A stretch of 64,000 nt of DNA from assembly GCA_038234295.1 (NCBI GenBank), contig JBBSUP010000006.1, positions 1 through 64,000 of the forward strand, given 5' to 3'. Origin of the DNA: Palsa-1392 sp038234295. GTDB taxonomy: Bacteria > Verrucomicrobiota > Verrucomicrobiia > Chthoniobacterales > UBA10450. Below the pieces are notes generated by a model. The model did not search any database and was not told the DNA's origin. It was given only the letters and a program-made list of their open reading frames with translations. A program made the position numbers and the translations under genes. Shown piece by piece: positions 35,255-42,764 of this stretch (positions within the stretch are counted from its first letter, which is position 1; every line of letters begins with the position of its first letter).

Positions 35255-35750
35255 TGTCCGCGGGCAGACTGATCGCCCGCACAGAGGCAATGAAACCCAC
35301 AGCGATCAAGGCTAGCCGAAACCAATCCCAGACAATCCAGCGATGAGCCAGCTTCCCTAACTCAGCGTCTGTGTGACGGATCCTGCTTTGAGCGCTGCCG
35401 TACAGCTCGTGAATCATGGGCCAGAATACCGTGGGCGTGAGGGCCCAGATGATAAGAAACATCATGACCCCGACCCAGAGCCACAAACGGATCTCAAGTG
35501 GCGCCCGCCAACCACTGATAAGGGCGCCGAGAATCCCCAGCGCCATGACAGCGGACAGCGGTTGGAAGAAATCACCGGGATTCATCGGGAAGCGTGGCCC
35601 ATAGGGCAAGAGCGCAAACGACCCCGGCGGCGACGCGCTCCACGCACCCGCCACGACGAGAAGGTCAAACAGCTTCGCTCCAAGACCGATGCCCCAACCG
35701 ATCACCGAGGCCCACAGGAAGAATCGCATCAATCGCATGGCAACGCTCAT
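35244..35750 (-). CDS. Four-helix membrane protein, DUF1772-like (island gene 3)
   Basis: The 168-residue protein has about four hydrophobic helices: FFLWASVIGWGIGLGAKL, LSAVMALGILGALISG, LWLWVGVMMFLIIWAL and LALIAVGFIASVRAI. Between helices 3 and 4 comes TPTVFWPMIHELYG and then HRWIVWDW. This resembles DUF1772 (anthrone oxygenase-like) proteins, but the match is weak by eye. Its stop lies in attC-like site 2. Confidence 0.65.
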   Translation of the reverse strand: MSVAMRLMRFFLWASVIGWGIGLGAKLFDLLVVAGAWSASPPGSFALLPYGPRFPMNPGDFFQPLSAVMALGILGALISGWRAPLEIRLWLWVGVMMFLIIWALTPTVFWPMIHELYGSAQSRIRHTDAELGKLAHRWIVWDWFRLALIAVGFIASVRAISLPADTKV

Positions 35751-35753
35751 AGG

Positions 35754-35803
35754 GCTAACGAGAAAAAGATGAGCCGCCGCTGGAGGGAGCGCGCGTTGGC
35801 TGC
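35754..35803 (-). other. attC-like site 3
   Basis: Read on the minus strand, the segment ends GGCGGCTCATCTTTTTCTCG then TTAGCCC directly before the next gene. The same wording (GCTCATCTT, then TTCTCGT) occurs at attC-like site 2, and a related ATCTTGTCCTCGTTAAATGC lies before the gene starting at 36140. GTTAAAT fits the GTTRRRY core exactly. AGCCGCCGC and GCGCGTTGGCT can pair. Confidence 0.4.
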
Positions 35804-35819
35804 AATGGAAGTGGTGGAT

Positions 35820-36140
35820 TCATCGAAGATTTGTCTTCGCGCCGGTCAGCATTCGTTTGGCTAGATGTTGCGACGACGCCATAGCACTAGCGGCTAAGTA
35901 ACCGAATCCGCATACGGTGGCAGCAAATACGAAGTTCACGGTGAAAATCGGAACCAGTTTGCCGTATATGCCCGGGATGGCCGCTGCATAACAAAGCCCG
36001 TCGGCGATAGCGACGGGCGCGAGCAGCAGAGCGCTGGTAGCGCGCGCAAATCGCGGCAACTGCTCATGCACGAAGTAAAAGAGGGTGAGGCAAGTCGCAA
36101 GTCCTAACGTGACTGACACGAACATCAAAAGAAAACGCAT
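35820..36140 (-). CDS. Small membrane protein (island gene 4)
   Basis: From ATG 36140 the protein is 106 residues with three hydrophobic stretches: FLLMFVSVTLGLATCLTLFY, SALLLAPVAIADGLCYAAA and FTVNFVFAATVCGFGYLAA. ATG 36185 would add 15 residues but overlaps the attC-like GTTAAATGC. No family is recognised. Confidence 0.6.
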   Translation of the reverse strand: MRFLLMFVSVTLGLATCLTLFYFVHEQLPRFARATSALLLAPVAIADGLCYAAAIPGIYGKLVPIFTVNFVFAATVCGFGYLAASAMASSQHLAKRMLTGAKTNLR

Positions 36141-36761
36141 TCGCTGATGTCGGCTCGAGGTGCGGTAAGCATTTAACGAGGACAAGATCAGCTACGGTGG
36201 CGAAATGGAACGGACTGGCAACCCATGACATAGACCCCAAGCTGGGAGGCTGAGCGAGGCGCGTAAGCGAATCAACGTGCGTGGTGGCGGGCGAAGAGTG
36301 GCCGCGGGGAAAGAGATTGGAGTGATGGAAAAACTTGAGCACACGCCGGTCCGCCTCCGAAACGGGTTTGCCGCGACGAGTCAGCGGGGTCGGCTGTAGG
36401 CCCCGCGTTAGAGTCGATACCGCCGACGGCATTTCTGGCGCCGGGCGAGAAATTTGCGCCCGTTCGCCGTCGGTGACTTCCGCTTCGCGGTAACGAGCCT
36501 GGAGTCGCGGACTGCAGGGCGGGACCACGGGTGGCGTCGGCGGATCGCCGACGGCATTCAAGAGAGGACGAACGGCCTCAGGCTGAAGACCGCTGCGGTA
36601 CACCGGAAGACAGAGAGGCCTTGGCGTGGCAAGCGGCGGGATGGCCGGGCGAGGGCGCGAGCAGAAGGAGGGCAGTGCGTGAATCGTGCAGAAAAAACTT
36701 TTGATGGCACGACATTAAATGACCGTTCTTGCACGATTCACGCGCTGACCCCTTCCACCCT
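36141..36761. other. Non-coding stretch with repeat R2
   Basis: Repeat R2 (36211-36355; GGACTGGCAACCCATGACATAG, later GAAAGAGATTGGAGTGATGG and ACTTGAGC-ACGCCGGTC) fills the first part. The remainder has inverted GCCGTCGGCGG-type motifs and GACGGCGAACGGGCGC. Its open frames have no start-site support or protein-like composition. It contains GTTAGAG at 36410 but no exact CGTTAGGC. Confidence 0.5.
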
Positions 36762-37706
36762 CTAGTCATGCAAAAACTCGATAGCGTGGGGGCTCGCCGT
36801 CGGCTGCGGCGCTTGGTTGGCTGCTTTCGTTCGTCGCAAATCCGGTGGTGCCGGGAATGAAGCTCCAGTCCTGCGCAGAGGGGCTACTATGCCCGCCTCA
36901 AAGATATGGAGTGCGTCGGCGCGCGAAACGGATTGACTCGCCCTTTTGATTGATAGCTTGGTCACGCGAATTGTCACGCCATGTTTGGAGTCGTCCACAT
37001 CAAATTCGGCGCCAAAGAGCTCGGCTCTTCCCAAGCTGTTGTTGAGCGAAGGCATTGGTCGCGGACCTAAGTAGGCGCTGTGCTTGCCGGGATTTGGATA
37101 CAGTGCGGTGCTGCCGCTAACGTAGAAGCCCAAGCTCTCGATTGCGCGGTAGAGGCTACGTCCGTCGAATGGAAAATTATAGCTTGGCGCACTCTCAGAG
37201 TAAGTGAATTCTGCGACCGCCGCATGGAATGCTGCTTCTTGTTCGGGAGTCGGTGGCCGCGACGTGGCGGCGAAGGCGAAGAGAGAAACGATACTGCTAA
37301 CCGTACCGCACCACCTCCACGGGAGCACGCTCGCTTCGACTGTCCGATAGTATCGTAAGGACAAGGGAAGCACAGCGAGAGCTGTTAGGTCGGTGAGATC
37401 TACCGTTCGCCCGATACCGATGCCAGCGGCGGCATTGCAAAGCTGAATTAAGCTTTCAGATAATGGCGATTTCCAGAACGCAAAGCAAATCGCCAGCGCT
37501 ACCAGAACCCAACCCGAGCGAGCGATTACCAGCAGAACGACAGCAAGAGCAAACAATCCACAAAAGTCTGATAGCTTGCCAGTGATTAGGCCTGGCCAGC
37601 AGCGCTTCAGGACGAAGTCATTGAGCAGTAGCCCGGCGATGGCGGAAATGTATACTGGCGATGCCAGCAGGGCCAGTCTTGTGGGGGTAGCTGTTCGCGA
37701 GATCAT
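36762..37706 (-). CDS. Membrane protein of unknown function (island gene 5)
   Basis: ATG 37706 is preceded by AAGGAG, a strong ribosome binding site, which fixes the start (314 residues). The N-terminal half has several hydrophobic helices, including LITGKLSDFCGLFALAVVLL and VLVALAICFAFW. The C-terminal half is soluble. The last 20 residues (ANQAPQPTASPHA) look like translated repeat: their DNA, GCTTGGTTGGCTGC on the plus strand, resembles the TTTGGTTAGCTG at hairpin 1. Function unknown. Confidence 0.65.
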   Translation of the reverse strand: MISRTATPTRLALLASPVYISAIAGLLLNDFVLKRCWPGLITGKLSDFCGLFALAVVLLVIARSGWVLVALAICFAFWKSPLSESLIQLCNAAAGIGIGRTVDLTDLTALAVLPLSLRYYRTVEASVLPWRWCGTVSSIVSLFAFAATSRPPTPEQEAAFHAAVAEFTYSESAPSYNFPFDGRSLYRAIESLGFYVSGSTALYPNPGKHSAYLGPRPMPSLNNSLGRAELFGAEFDVDDSKHGVTIRVTKLSIKRASQSVSRADALHIFEAGIVAPLRRTGASFPAPPDLRRTKAANQAPQPTASPHAIEFLHD

Positions 37707-37762
37707 GTAGGTCTCCTTAAACCTACCGAGAACACGATCTGCCACCGGCTGGCGAAGGGGAG

Positions 37763-37888
37763 GGATTGGCAAACCTTGACATAGAGGAAAGCCCGCAAGG
37801 TGCAGGAGTAGCACGACCAAATCAAAGCGCCCCTGGCGGTGGCTGAAAAGGTTTGAGTCATGGGAACTTGAGCGTACGCCGGGCAGCG
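37763..37888. repeat. Island boundary repeat R3
   Basis: It starts GGGATTGGCAAACC, then TTGACATAGAGGAAAGCCCG, AAATCAAAGCGC, GGCGGTGG and GGGAACTTGAGCGTACGCCGG. These blocks occur in the same order in R1 and R2. No gene lies between 37707 and 38057. The same gap holds a perfect 14-bp palindrome, GTTAGCCGGCTAAC, at 38030-38043. Confidence 0.6.
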
Positions 37889-38057
37889 GTTAGTAACTAT
37901 CTTGGCGTCAAGTGAGGATCAGAACAGTGGTTAAGCCAGAGCTCACCCGGATACACATTGTCGGTGTCGTCTCGCGCTAGAAGCAGTTACTGCCTTATCT
38001 CTCGCAGTGTCTCGCCGATTATCCGGCGAGTTAGCCGGCTAACCGGACGGGGTGCGG

Positions 38058-38369
38058 CTATAGTCCAAGCCCGCCCAGATCCAGACCTCCGGTGATCTTA
38101 CTCATCTCGCCGCTGGCCAGTTCCCTGCCCTGACTGATCGCCTGCTGCACGCCGCTCAGGATCAGGTCTTCGAGAATTTCCACGTCTTCGGGGTCGACGA
38201 TTTCTTTCGCGATCTTGATCGAGACGACGTCGCCGGCTCCGTTCGCGACGACCGTCACTTTGCCGCCGCCCGTGTTCACTTCGACGGTTTTTTCCTCGAG
38301 CTCGGCCTGCGTTTGGGCCATCTGCTCCTGCATCTTCTGCGCTTGTTTCATTAACTTGTTCAGGTTCAT
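38058..38369 (-). CDS. YbaB/EbfC nucleoid-associated protein
   Basis: The 103-residue protein matches YbaB: NLNKLMKQAQKMQEQMAQTQ, the VEVNTGGGKVTVVANGAGDV core and a Gly/Leu-rich end. YbaB dimers bind DNA as tweezers-like proteins. It begins 13 bp after the dnaX stop, the conserved dnaX-ybaB order. The usual third gene, recR, is not present downstream. Confidence 0.95.
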   Translation of the reverse strand: MNLNKLMKQAQKMQEQMAQTQAELEEKTVEVNTGGGKVTVVANGAGDVVSIKIAKEIVDPEDVEILEDLILSGVQQAISQGRELASGEMSKITGGLDLGGLGL

Positions 38370-38382
38370 AGGATGATGAGGG

Positions 38383-40056
38383 TTAGTTGCTGACGGATTT
38401 GATTTCGCCTTTGAAAATCTCGAGTGCTTCCTGGATCAGCGGATCGTTTTTGAAGGAATCGAGAGACTCGTCGGGCTTTGGTTTTTCGGTGCGGGATGAA
38501 GCGCTGGGCGAAGTTTCTGCTGGAGGTGCGCTCGGCGGCAAGCCCTCGACGAGGCTCATTTTTACCGTCCACTCGGAGCCGCTCAGTTCCTTGAGCAGAC
38601 TCTCGAGGAAGCTGCGATTCGTCGGGCGCGAAAGCGATTCCATGATCGTTTTTTGATCGGGCGCGAAACCGAGAAGAAAGTTGCGGCCGTCCGTGCCGAG
38701 AAAACGCGCGGCATCGATCCAGGTGCGGATGAGCGGGCGGCGCGCGTAGCTCATCTGGACGGCTTGGGGCCAGAGGTTGGCGACGTCGGCGGGCGCGGTC
38801 GGCTCCTTTTTTTCGGGAGGAGGTTCTGGAGCTGCGGCTTTTGGCGGTGAAACTTTTTTGGGTTCCGCGGATTTGGGAGCAGGGGCGGGGCTCGAAGTCG
38901 GAGCGGAGAGGGGAGCAGCACCACCACGGAGGGCGGTGAGATTTTCAATCACGTCGGTGAGCGTGACCTGGCCTAACGTCTGGATCGCTTTGATCACCGC
39001 GACCTCGAAATGCAGTTTCTTGTTCGGCGCCCATTTCATTCGGCCCTCGGCGGCGGCGAATTGCTCGATCAATTCGAGCAAGCGATCGGTCTCGAGCAGC
39101 CCAGCCTCTTTGCCTAACGACTCCTGCAGCTCCGGCGCGGCTTCGTCGGCGAGCGCGTCGGGCTTTACTTTGTAGACCAGAAGATCGCGGAGGTGAGCGA
39201 TGAAGTCGGTCATCAGCTTCATCATTTCCTTGCCCGCTGCGGCCTGCTCATCGAGCACCTCGAGCGCGCCGGAGGTTTCGCCGCGGAGGATTTTTTCGCT
39301 GAAGGAAATGACCGTCTGCGCGCTCGTAAAACCGAAGACACTCAGGACATCCGCCTCGGCAATCGCGTCGCCGCAGAAAGCGACGAGCTGGTCGAGCATC
39401 GACTCCGCGTCGCGCAAGCCGCCATCGGCGCCGCGGGCAATCGCGTGCGCGGCCGCCGGATCGAGTTTCACCTTTTCTTCACCGGCGATGTACTGCAGAT
39501 GTTTCGCGATCAGGTTCGCGGGGATGCGATGAAGATCGAAGCGCTGGCAGCGGCTGAGAATGGTCGGGAGCACTTTCTGCGGCTCGGTCGTGGCGAAGAT
39601 GAACTTCACATGAGGGGGCGGCTCCTCGAGCGTTTTTAAGAGGGCGTTGAAGGCCTGCGAAGTGAGCATGTGCACTTCGTCGATGATGTAGATTTTGTAA
39701 CGCCCCTTCGCCGGCGCGTAGCGGACGTTGTCGCGCAGCTCGCGCACCTGTTCCACGCCGTTGTTGCTCGCGCCGTCGATCTCGAGCACGTCGAGGCTGT
39801 TGCCGGCGGTGATTTCCTTGCAGCTGTCGCAGACGCCGCACGGCTTCGTGGTCGGGCCGTGGATGCAATTAAGAGCCTTCGCGAGGATGCGCGCGGTCGA
39901 GGTTTTGCCGATGCCGCGCGGGCCGACGAAGAGGTAGGCATGCGCGAGCCGGTTTTGCTCGACCGCATTCTTGAGGGTGCGCGTGACGTGCTCCTGACCG
40001 ACAAGGTCGTCGAAAGTCTGGGGCCGGTATTTGCGCGCGAAAACCTGGTAACTCAC
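38383..40056 (-). CDS. dnaX: DNA polymerase III subunit tau/gamma
   Basis: The 557-residue clamp-loader subunit has Walker A GPRGIGKT (45-52), a zinc module with Cys64, Cys73, Cys76 and Cys79 (KPCGVCDSC), DEVHML and FIFATTEPQKV. A Pro/Ala-rich linker separates the AAA part from a C-terminal tau-like domain. In the linker the sequence A-AAA-AAG-G (minus strand, 38812-38805) matches the E. coli dnaX slippery heptamer in the same reading phase. The -1 frame stays open to 38366, though, so it would not produce a short gamma form. Confidence 0.95.
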   Translation of the reverse strand: MSYQVFARKYRPQTFDDLVGQEHVTRTLKNAVEQNRLAHAYLFVGPRGIGKTSTARILAKALNCIHGPTTKPCGVCDSCKEITAGNSLDVLEIDGASNNGVEQVRELRDNVRYAPAKGRYKIYIIDEVHMLTSQAFNALLKTLEEPPPHVKFIFATTEPQKVLPTILSRCQRFDLHRIPANLIAKHLQYIAGEEKVKLDPAAAHAIARGADGGLRDAESMLDQLVAFCGDAIAEADVLSVFGFTSAQTVISFSEKILRGETSGALEVLDEQAAAGKEMMKLMTDFIAHLRDLLVYKVKPDALADEAAPELQESLGKEAGLLETDRLLELIEQFAAAEGRMKWAPNKKLHFEVAVIKAIQTLGQVTLTDVIENLTALRGGAAPLSAPTSSPAPAPKSAEPKKVSPPKAAAPEPPPEKKEPTAPADVANLWPQAVQMSYARRPLIRTWIDAARFLGTDGRNFLLGFAPDQKTIMESLSRPTNRSFLESLLKELSGSEWTVKMSLVEGLPPSAPPAETSPSASSRTEKPKPDESLDSFKNDPLIQEALEIFKGEIKSVSN

Positions 40057-40103
40057 GCGCGCAACCTAGTGCCTCGCGCTGGAGGCGAAAACAGAAATTC
40101 GAA

Positions 40104-40203
40104 AAGGCGGACAGGTTTCACAGGATAAACATGATTTTTTGGGGAACCCGCAGCGCCGCAACCCGCTCTTTCCATCCTGCAAAATCCTGTTAATCCTGTC
40201 CGA
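40104..40203. repeat. Palindromic element, ACAGGATTAACAGGATT type
   Basis: The left part GGACAGGTTTCACAGGAT mirrors the right part ATCCTGCAAAATCCTGTTAA then TCCTGTCC. Related to the element at 29744-29829. It lies between divergent dnaX and the P1 peptidase gene and stops two bases before the latter's ATG. Confidence 0.7.
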
Positions 40204-40205
40204 AC

Positions 40206-41390
40206 ATGATCCACAAAGTTTTTGCGACCGGTCTAGCGCTCGTCGTTTTTTCCCCCGCCTTTTCGCGCGCGCGCGAGCCGCAAACTTCTCCGCCGCCGAC
40301 CGCCGCCGTGCGCGCGCGGGCGCTCGGGGTTCCCTTCGATGGCACTCCGGGGAAGCTCAACGCGATCACCGACGTCGCCGGAGTGGAAGTTGGATTTACC
40401 ACGCTCATCAGCGGCGAAGGAAAACTGGAAGGCGGGAAAGGCCCGGTCCGCACGGGCGTAACTGCGATCATCCCGCGCGGGCACGATTCCCTCAACGATC
40501 CCGTTTACGCCGGGAGCTTCAGCCTGAATGGCAACGGTGAGATGACCGGCACCGCCTGGATGGAGGAGAGCGGATTTCTGGAAGGGCCGGTTGTGATCAC
40601 GAACACCCACAGCGTGGGCGTGGCGCGGGACGCAGTCATCAAATGGCGGCTCGAGCACGGCGCCGCCGACAAGACTGGTTATTGGTGGAGCTTGCCGGTC
40701 GTGGCCGAGACTTGGGACGGCTGGCTCAATGACATCAACGGCTTCCACGTGAAACCTGAGGACGTCGCGCATGCGCTCGATACGGCCACGAGCGGGCCGG
40801 TCGCCGAAGGCAGCGTCGGCGGCGGCACCGGGATGATTTGTTACGAATTCAAAGGCGGCACAGGAACGTCGTCGCGCGTGCTCGGGCAGAAGGCTGGCGG
40901 CTACACCGTGGGCGCGATTGTACAGGCGAATTGCGGGCGGCGGCAGCAGCTCACCATCGCGGGCGTGCCCGTCGGGAAGGAAATTCCCGGCTCGGTTTAT
41001 CCGAAAGACACGGGCTCCATCATTATCGTCGTCGCGACCGACGCGCCCCTTCTGCCGGGGCAGTTGAAGCGGCTGGCGCGCCGCGCCAGTCTCGGCCTCG
41101 CGCGCACGGGCGCGACCTCCGGCAACGGCTCCGGCGATCTCTTCCTTGCCTTTTCCACGGCGAACCCGGGCGCGGCCAATCCGGAGCAGCCGGCGCATTC
41201 CGTCCTGACCGTGCCTAACGATCGCCTCGATCCGCTTTTCGAAGCGACGGTACAGGCGGTGGAGGAAGCGATCGTCAATGCCCTTGTCGATAATCACGAC
41301 ATGACCGGCCGCGACGGACACGAGGTGGAGGCGCTGCCACACGAGCGCCTCCGCGATTTGTTGAAAAAATATAATCGACTCGGCAACTGA
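40206..41390 (+). CDS. Exported P1-family aminopeptidase (DmpA/BapA type)
   Basis: The 394-residue protein has a signal peptide (MIHKVFATGLALVVFSPAFS). The P1 pattern is clear: ALGVPFDGTPGKLNAITDVA, VVITNTHSVGVARDA, EGSVGGGTGMICYEFKGG and TSGNGSGDLFLAFSTAN. In this family the precursor cuts itself before the catalytic Ser in the GNGSGD block (about residue 304). Members cleave N-terminal residues, some of D-configuration or beta-amino acids. The start ATG follows directly on a palindromic element. Confidence 0.9.
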   Translation: MIHKVFATGLALVVFSPAFSRAREPQTSPPPTAAVRARALGVPFDGTPGKLNAITDVAGVEVGFTTLISGEGKLEGGKGPVRTGVTAIIPRGHDSLNDPVYAGSFSLNGNGEMTGTAWMEESGFLEGPVVITNTHSVGVARDAVIKWRLEHGAADKTGYWWSLPVVAETWDGWLNDINGFHVKPEDVAHALDTATSGPVAEGSVGGGTGMICYEFKGGTGTSSRVLGQKAGGYTVGAIVQANCGRRQQLTIAGVPVGKEIPGSVYPKDTGSIIIVVATDAPLLPGQLKRLARRASLGLARTGATSGNGSGDLFLAFSTANPGAANPEQPAHSVLTVPNDRLDPLFEATVQAVEEAIVNALVDNHDMTGRDGHEVEALPHERLRDLLKKYNRLGN

Positions 41391-41552
41391 TTCATCCGCA
41401 TCCGAGGACCGCAAACGAGACCGGCTTCGTCACGCCGAGATGGGCAAGCGTAGGCGCGCCGGGCAGGAGTTCGTGAGGATTAAAGGGCGAACGATTCGAG
41501 CAAAGGTTGCTTTACGCATCCCAGACTTACGGCGTCAGCCGCGCGCCTCGAC

Positions 41553-41990
41553 TCAGCGGCCGATGTCCTCGTCCCAGAGTTCCGGATTATCCGCGATGAA
41601 CTTCGCCATCATGTCGGAACACTCCGGCAGATCGAGATCGATCACTTCCACGCCGTGACTGCGCATGAACTCCGGCCCGCCCGGGAAAGTGCGACTCTCG
41701 CCCACGATCACTTTGCGGATGCCGAATTGCACAACTGCGCCGCTACAGAGATAGCACGGCATGAGGGTGGAATAGAGAACCGTGTCGTGAAAACTCCCGA
41801 TCCGTCCGGCGCGGCGCAGGCAATCGATCTCCGCGTGCGTGATCGGATCGCTTTCCTGCACCCGTTTGTTGTGCCCGGCCGCGATGAGTTCGCCGGCGCG
41901 GGCGAGCGCCGAGCCGATCGGGATTCCCCCTTCGGCCAGGCTTTTCCGCGCCTGCGCGATCGCCACCTGAATCAAGTCGTTTTCCGTCAT
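41553..41990 (-). CDS. Nucleoside/cytosine deaminase
   Basis: The 145-residue protein has the zinc-deaminase motifs THAEIDCL (His, catalytic Glu) and TLMPCYLCSG (two zinc Cys). The arrangement and the C-terminal DNPELWDEDIG resemble yeast-type cytosine deaminases more than TadA. It would convert cytosine or a related base or nucleoside to the deaminated form in pyrimidine salvage. The gene is divergent from the MaoC gene; an octamer lies just upstream of its start (41996-42003). Confidence 0.88.
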   Translation of the reverse strand: MTENDLIQVAIAQARKSLAEGGIPIGSALARAGELIAAGHNKRVQESDPITHAEIDCLRRAGRIGSFHDTVLYSTLMPCYLCSGAVVQFGIRKVIVGESRTFPGGPEFMRSHGVEVIDLDLPECSDMMAKFIADNPELWDEDIGR

Positions 41991-42050
41991 CGGTTCGTTA
42001 GGCGCAGCTTACACCTTGCGTCCGCGCGGGCAACGCCGCGATGGTCCGCC

Positions 42051-42527
42051 GTGCCACGAACATTTGCAGATCTCGCTTTGGGTGACCGCTTCGTTTCCGA
42101 GTCACAAGAAATCTCGAAGCAGGAAATCATCGCCTTTGCGCGGCTATACGATCCGCAAGGCGCGCACCTAAAAGCGAAACCCAAAGGCGACACGCTCCTC
42201 GGCGGACTTGCCTCGAGCGGCTGGCAGACGGCGGCGATCTCGATGCGCCTCTTCGTGGAAACCATGAACGTCGAGGGCGCCATGATCCGCGTCGCGGTCG
42301 ATGGCCTGCGTTGGCCGAAACCGGTGCGACCCGGCGACGCGCTCCGGGTTGAAATTAAGATCCTCAGCGCCCGGCGATCGACGAAGCGTCCGGAGTTCGG
42401 TGTGATCCGTTACCGCTGTATCACGCGCAACCAGGAAGACGAAATCGTGCAACGTTATCTCGCCACCGCCATTCTCCCGGCGCGCGGCCGCAAGCTTGGA
42501 ACGGGCGCACAGAAAAATGGGCAGTGA
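42051..42527 (+). CDS. MaoC-like hot-dog dehydratase
   Basis: The sequence FADLALGDRFVSESQEISKQ, EIIAFARLYDPQ and LASGWQTAAISMRLFVE follows the MaoC hydratase pattern, in which Asp and His act on enoyl-CoA-type substrates. The expected catalytic His is not obvious (the segment reads DPQGAHLKAKP, which has a His). I choose GTG 42051 as start (158 residues); the longer open frame upstream is antisense to the deaminase. The last codons, ending GQ-stop, overlap the 3' end of tRNA-Val on the other strand. Confidence 0.8.
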   Translation: MPRTFADLALGDRFVSESQEISKQEIIAFARLYDPQGAHLKAKPKGDTLLGGLASSGWQTAAISMRLFVETMNVEGAMIRVAVDGLRWPKPVRPGDALRVEIKILSARRSTKRPEFGVIRYRCITRNQEDEIVQRYLATAILPARGRKLGTGAQKNGQ

Positions 42528-42589
42528 GGGGATCGAACCCCCGACCAACTCGGTGTAAACGAGCCGCTCTACCGCTGAGCTAACTGCCC
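42518..42589 (-). tRNA. tRNA-Val (TAC)
   Basis: On the minus strand GGGCAGT (42589-42583) pairs with ACTGCCC (42525-42519), and the discriminator is A. The D arm reads TAGCTCAGCGGTAGAGC, the anticodon loop TTTACAC has anticodon TAC, and the T arm reads CGGGGGTTCGATCCCC. No CCA is encoded. The 3' end overlaps the stop of the MaoC gene on the opposite strand. Confidence 0.97.
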
Positions 42590-42764
42590 GCGCGCCTTCC
42601 TTAGCGCAAGCCTCCGACCCTGTCGAGACGCCGGCTGGTGCAGGCGCCCGCTTTAAGAAAAACCGCTTCCGTCTAAGATCCTGCTGATGCCAATCGAGCC
42701 GCCGGAACTGAGAGCACCGCCCTCCGCGCGATCCGCGCGCGCGCGGCCTTCGCTCTGGTCTTGA

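Noticed and set aside
36454..36765. Plus-strand and minus-strand open frames in the island gap
   Set aside because: Arg/Ala/Pro-rich, no ribosome binding site, and largely made of repeat sequence.
33764..37888. Prophage or transposon explanation for the island
   Set aside because: No integrase, transposase, capsid or terminase-like protein was recognised and no target-site duplication was found.
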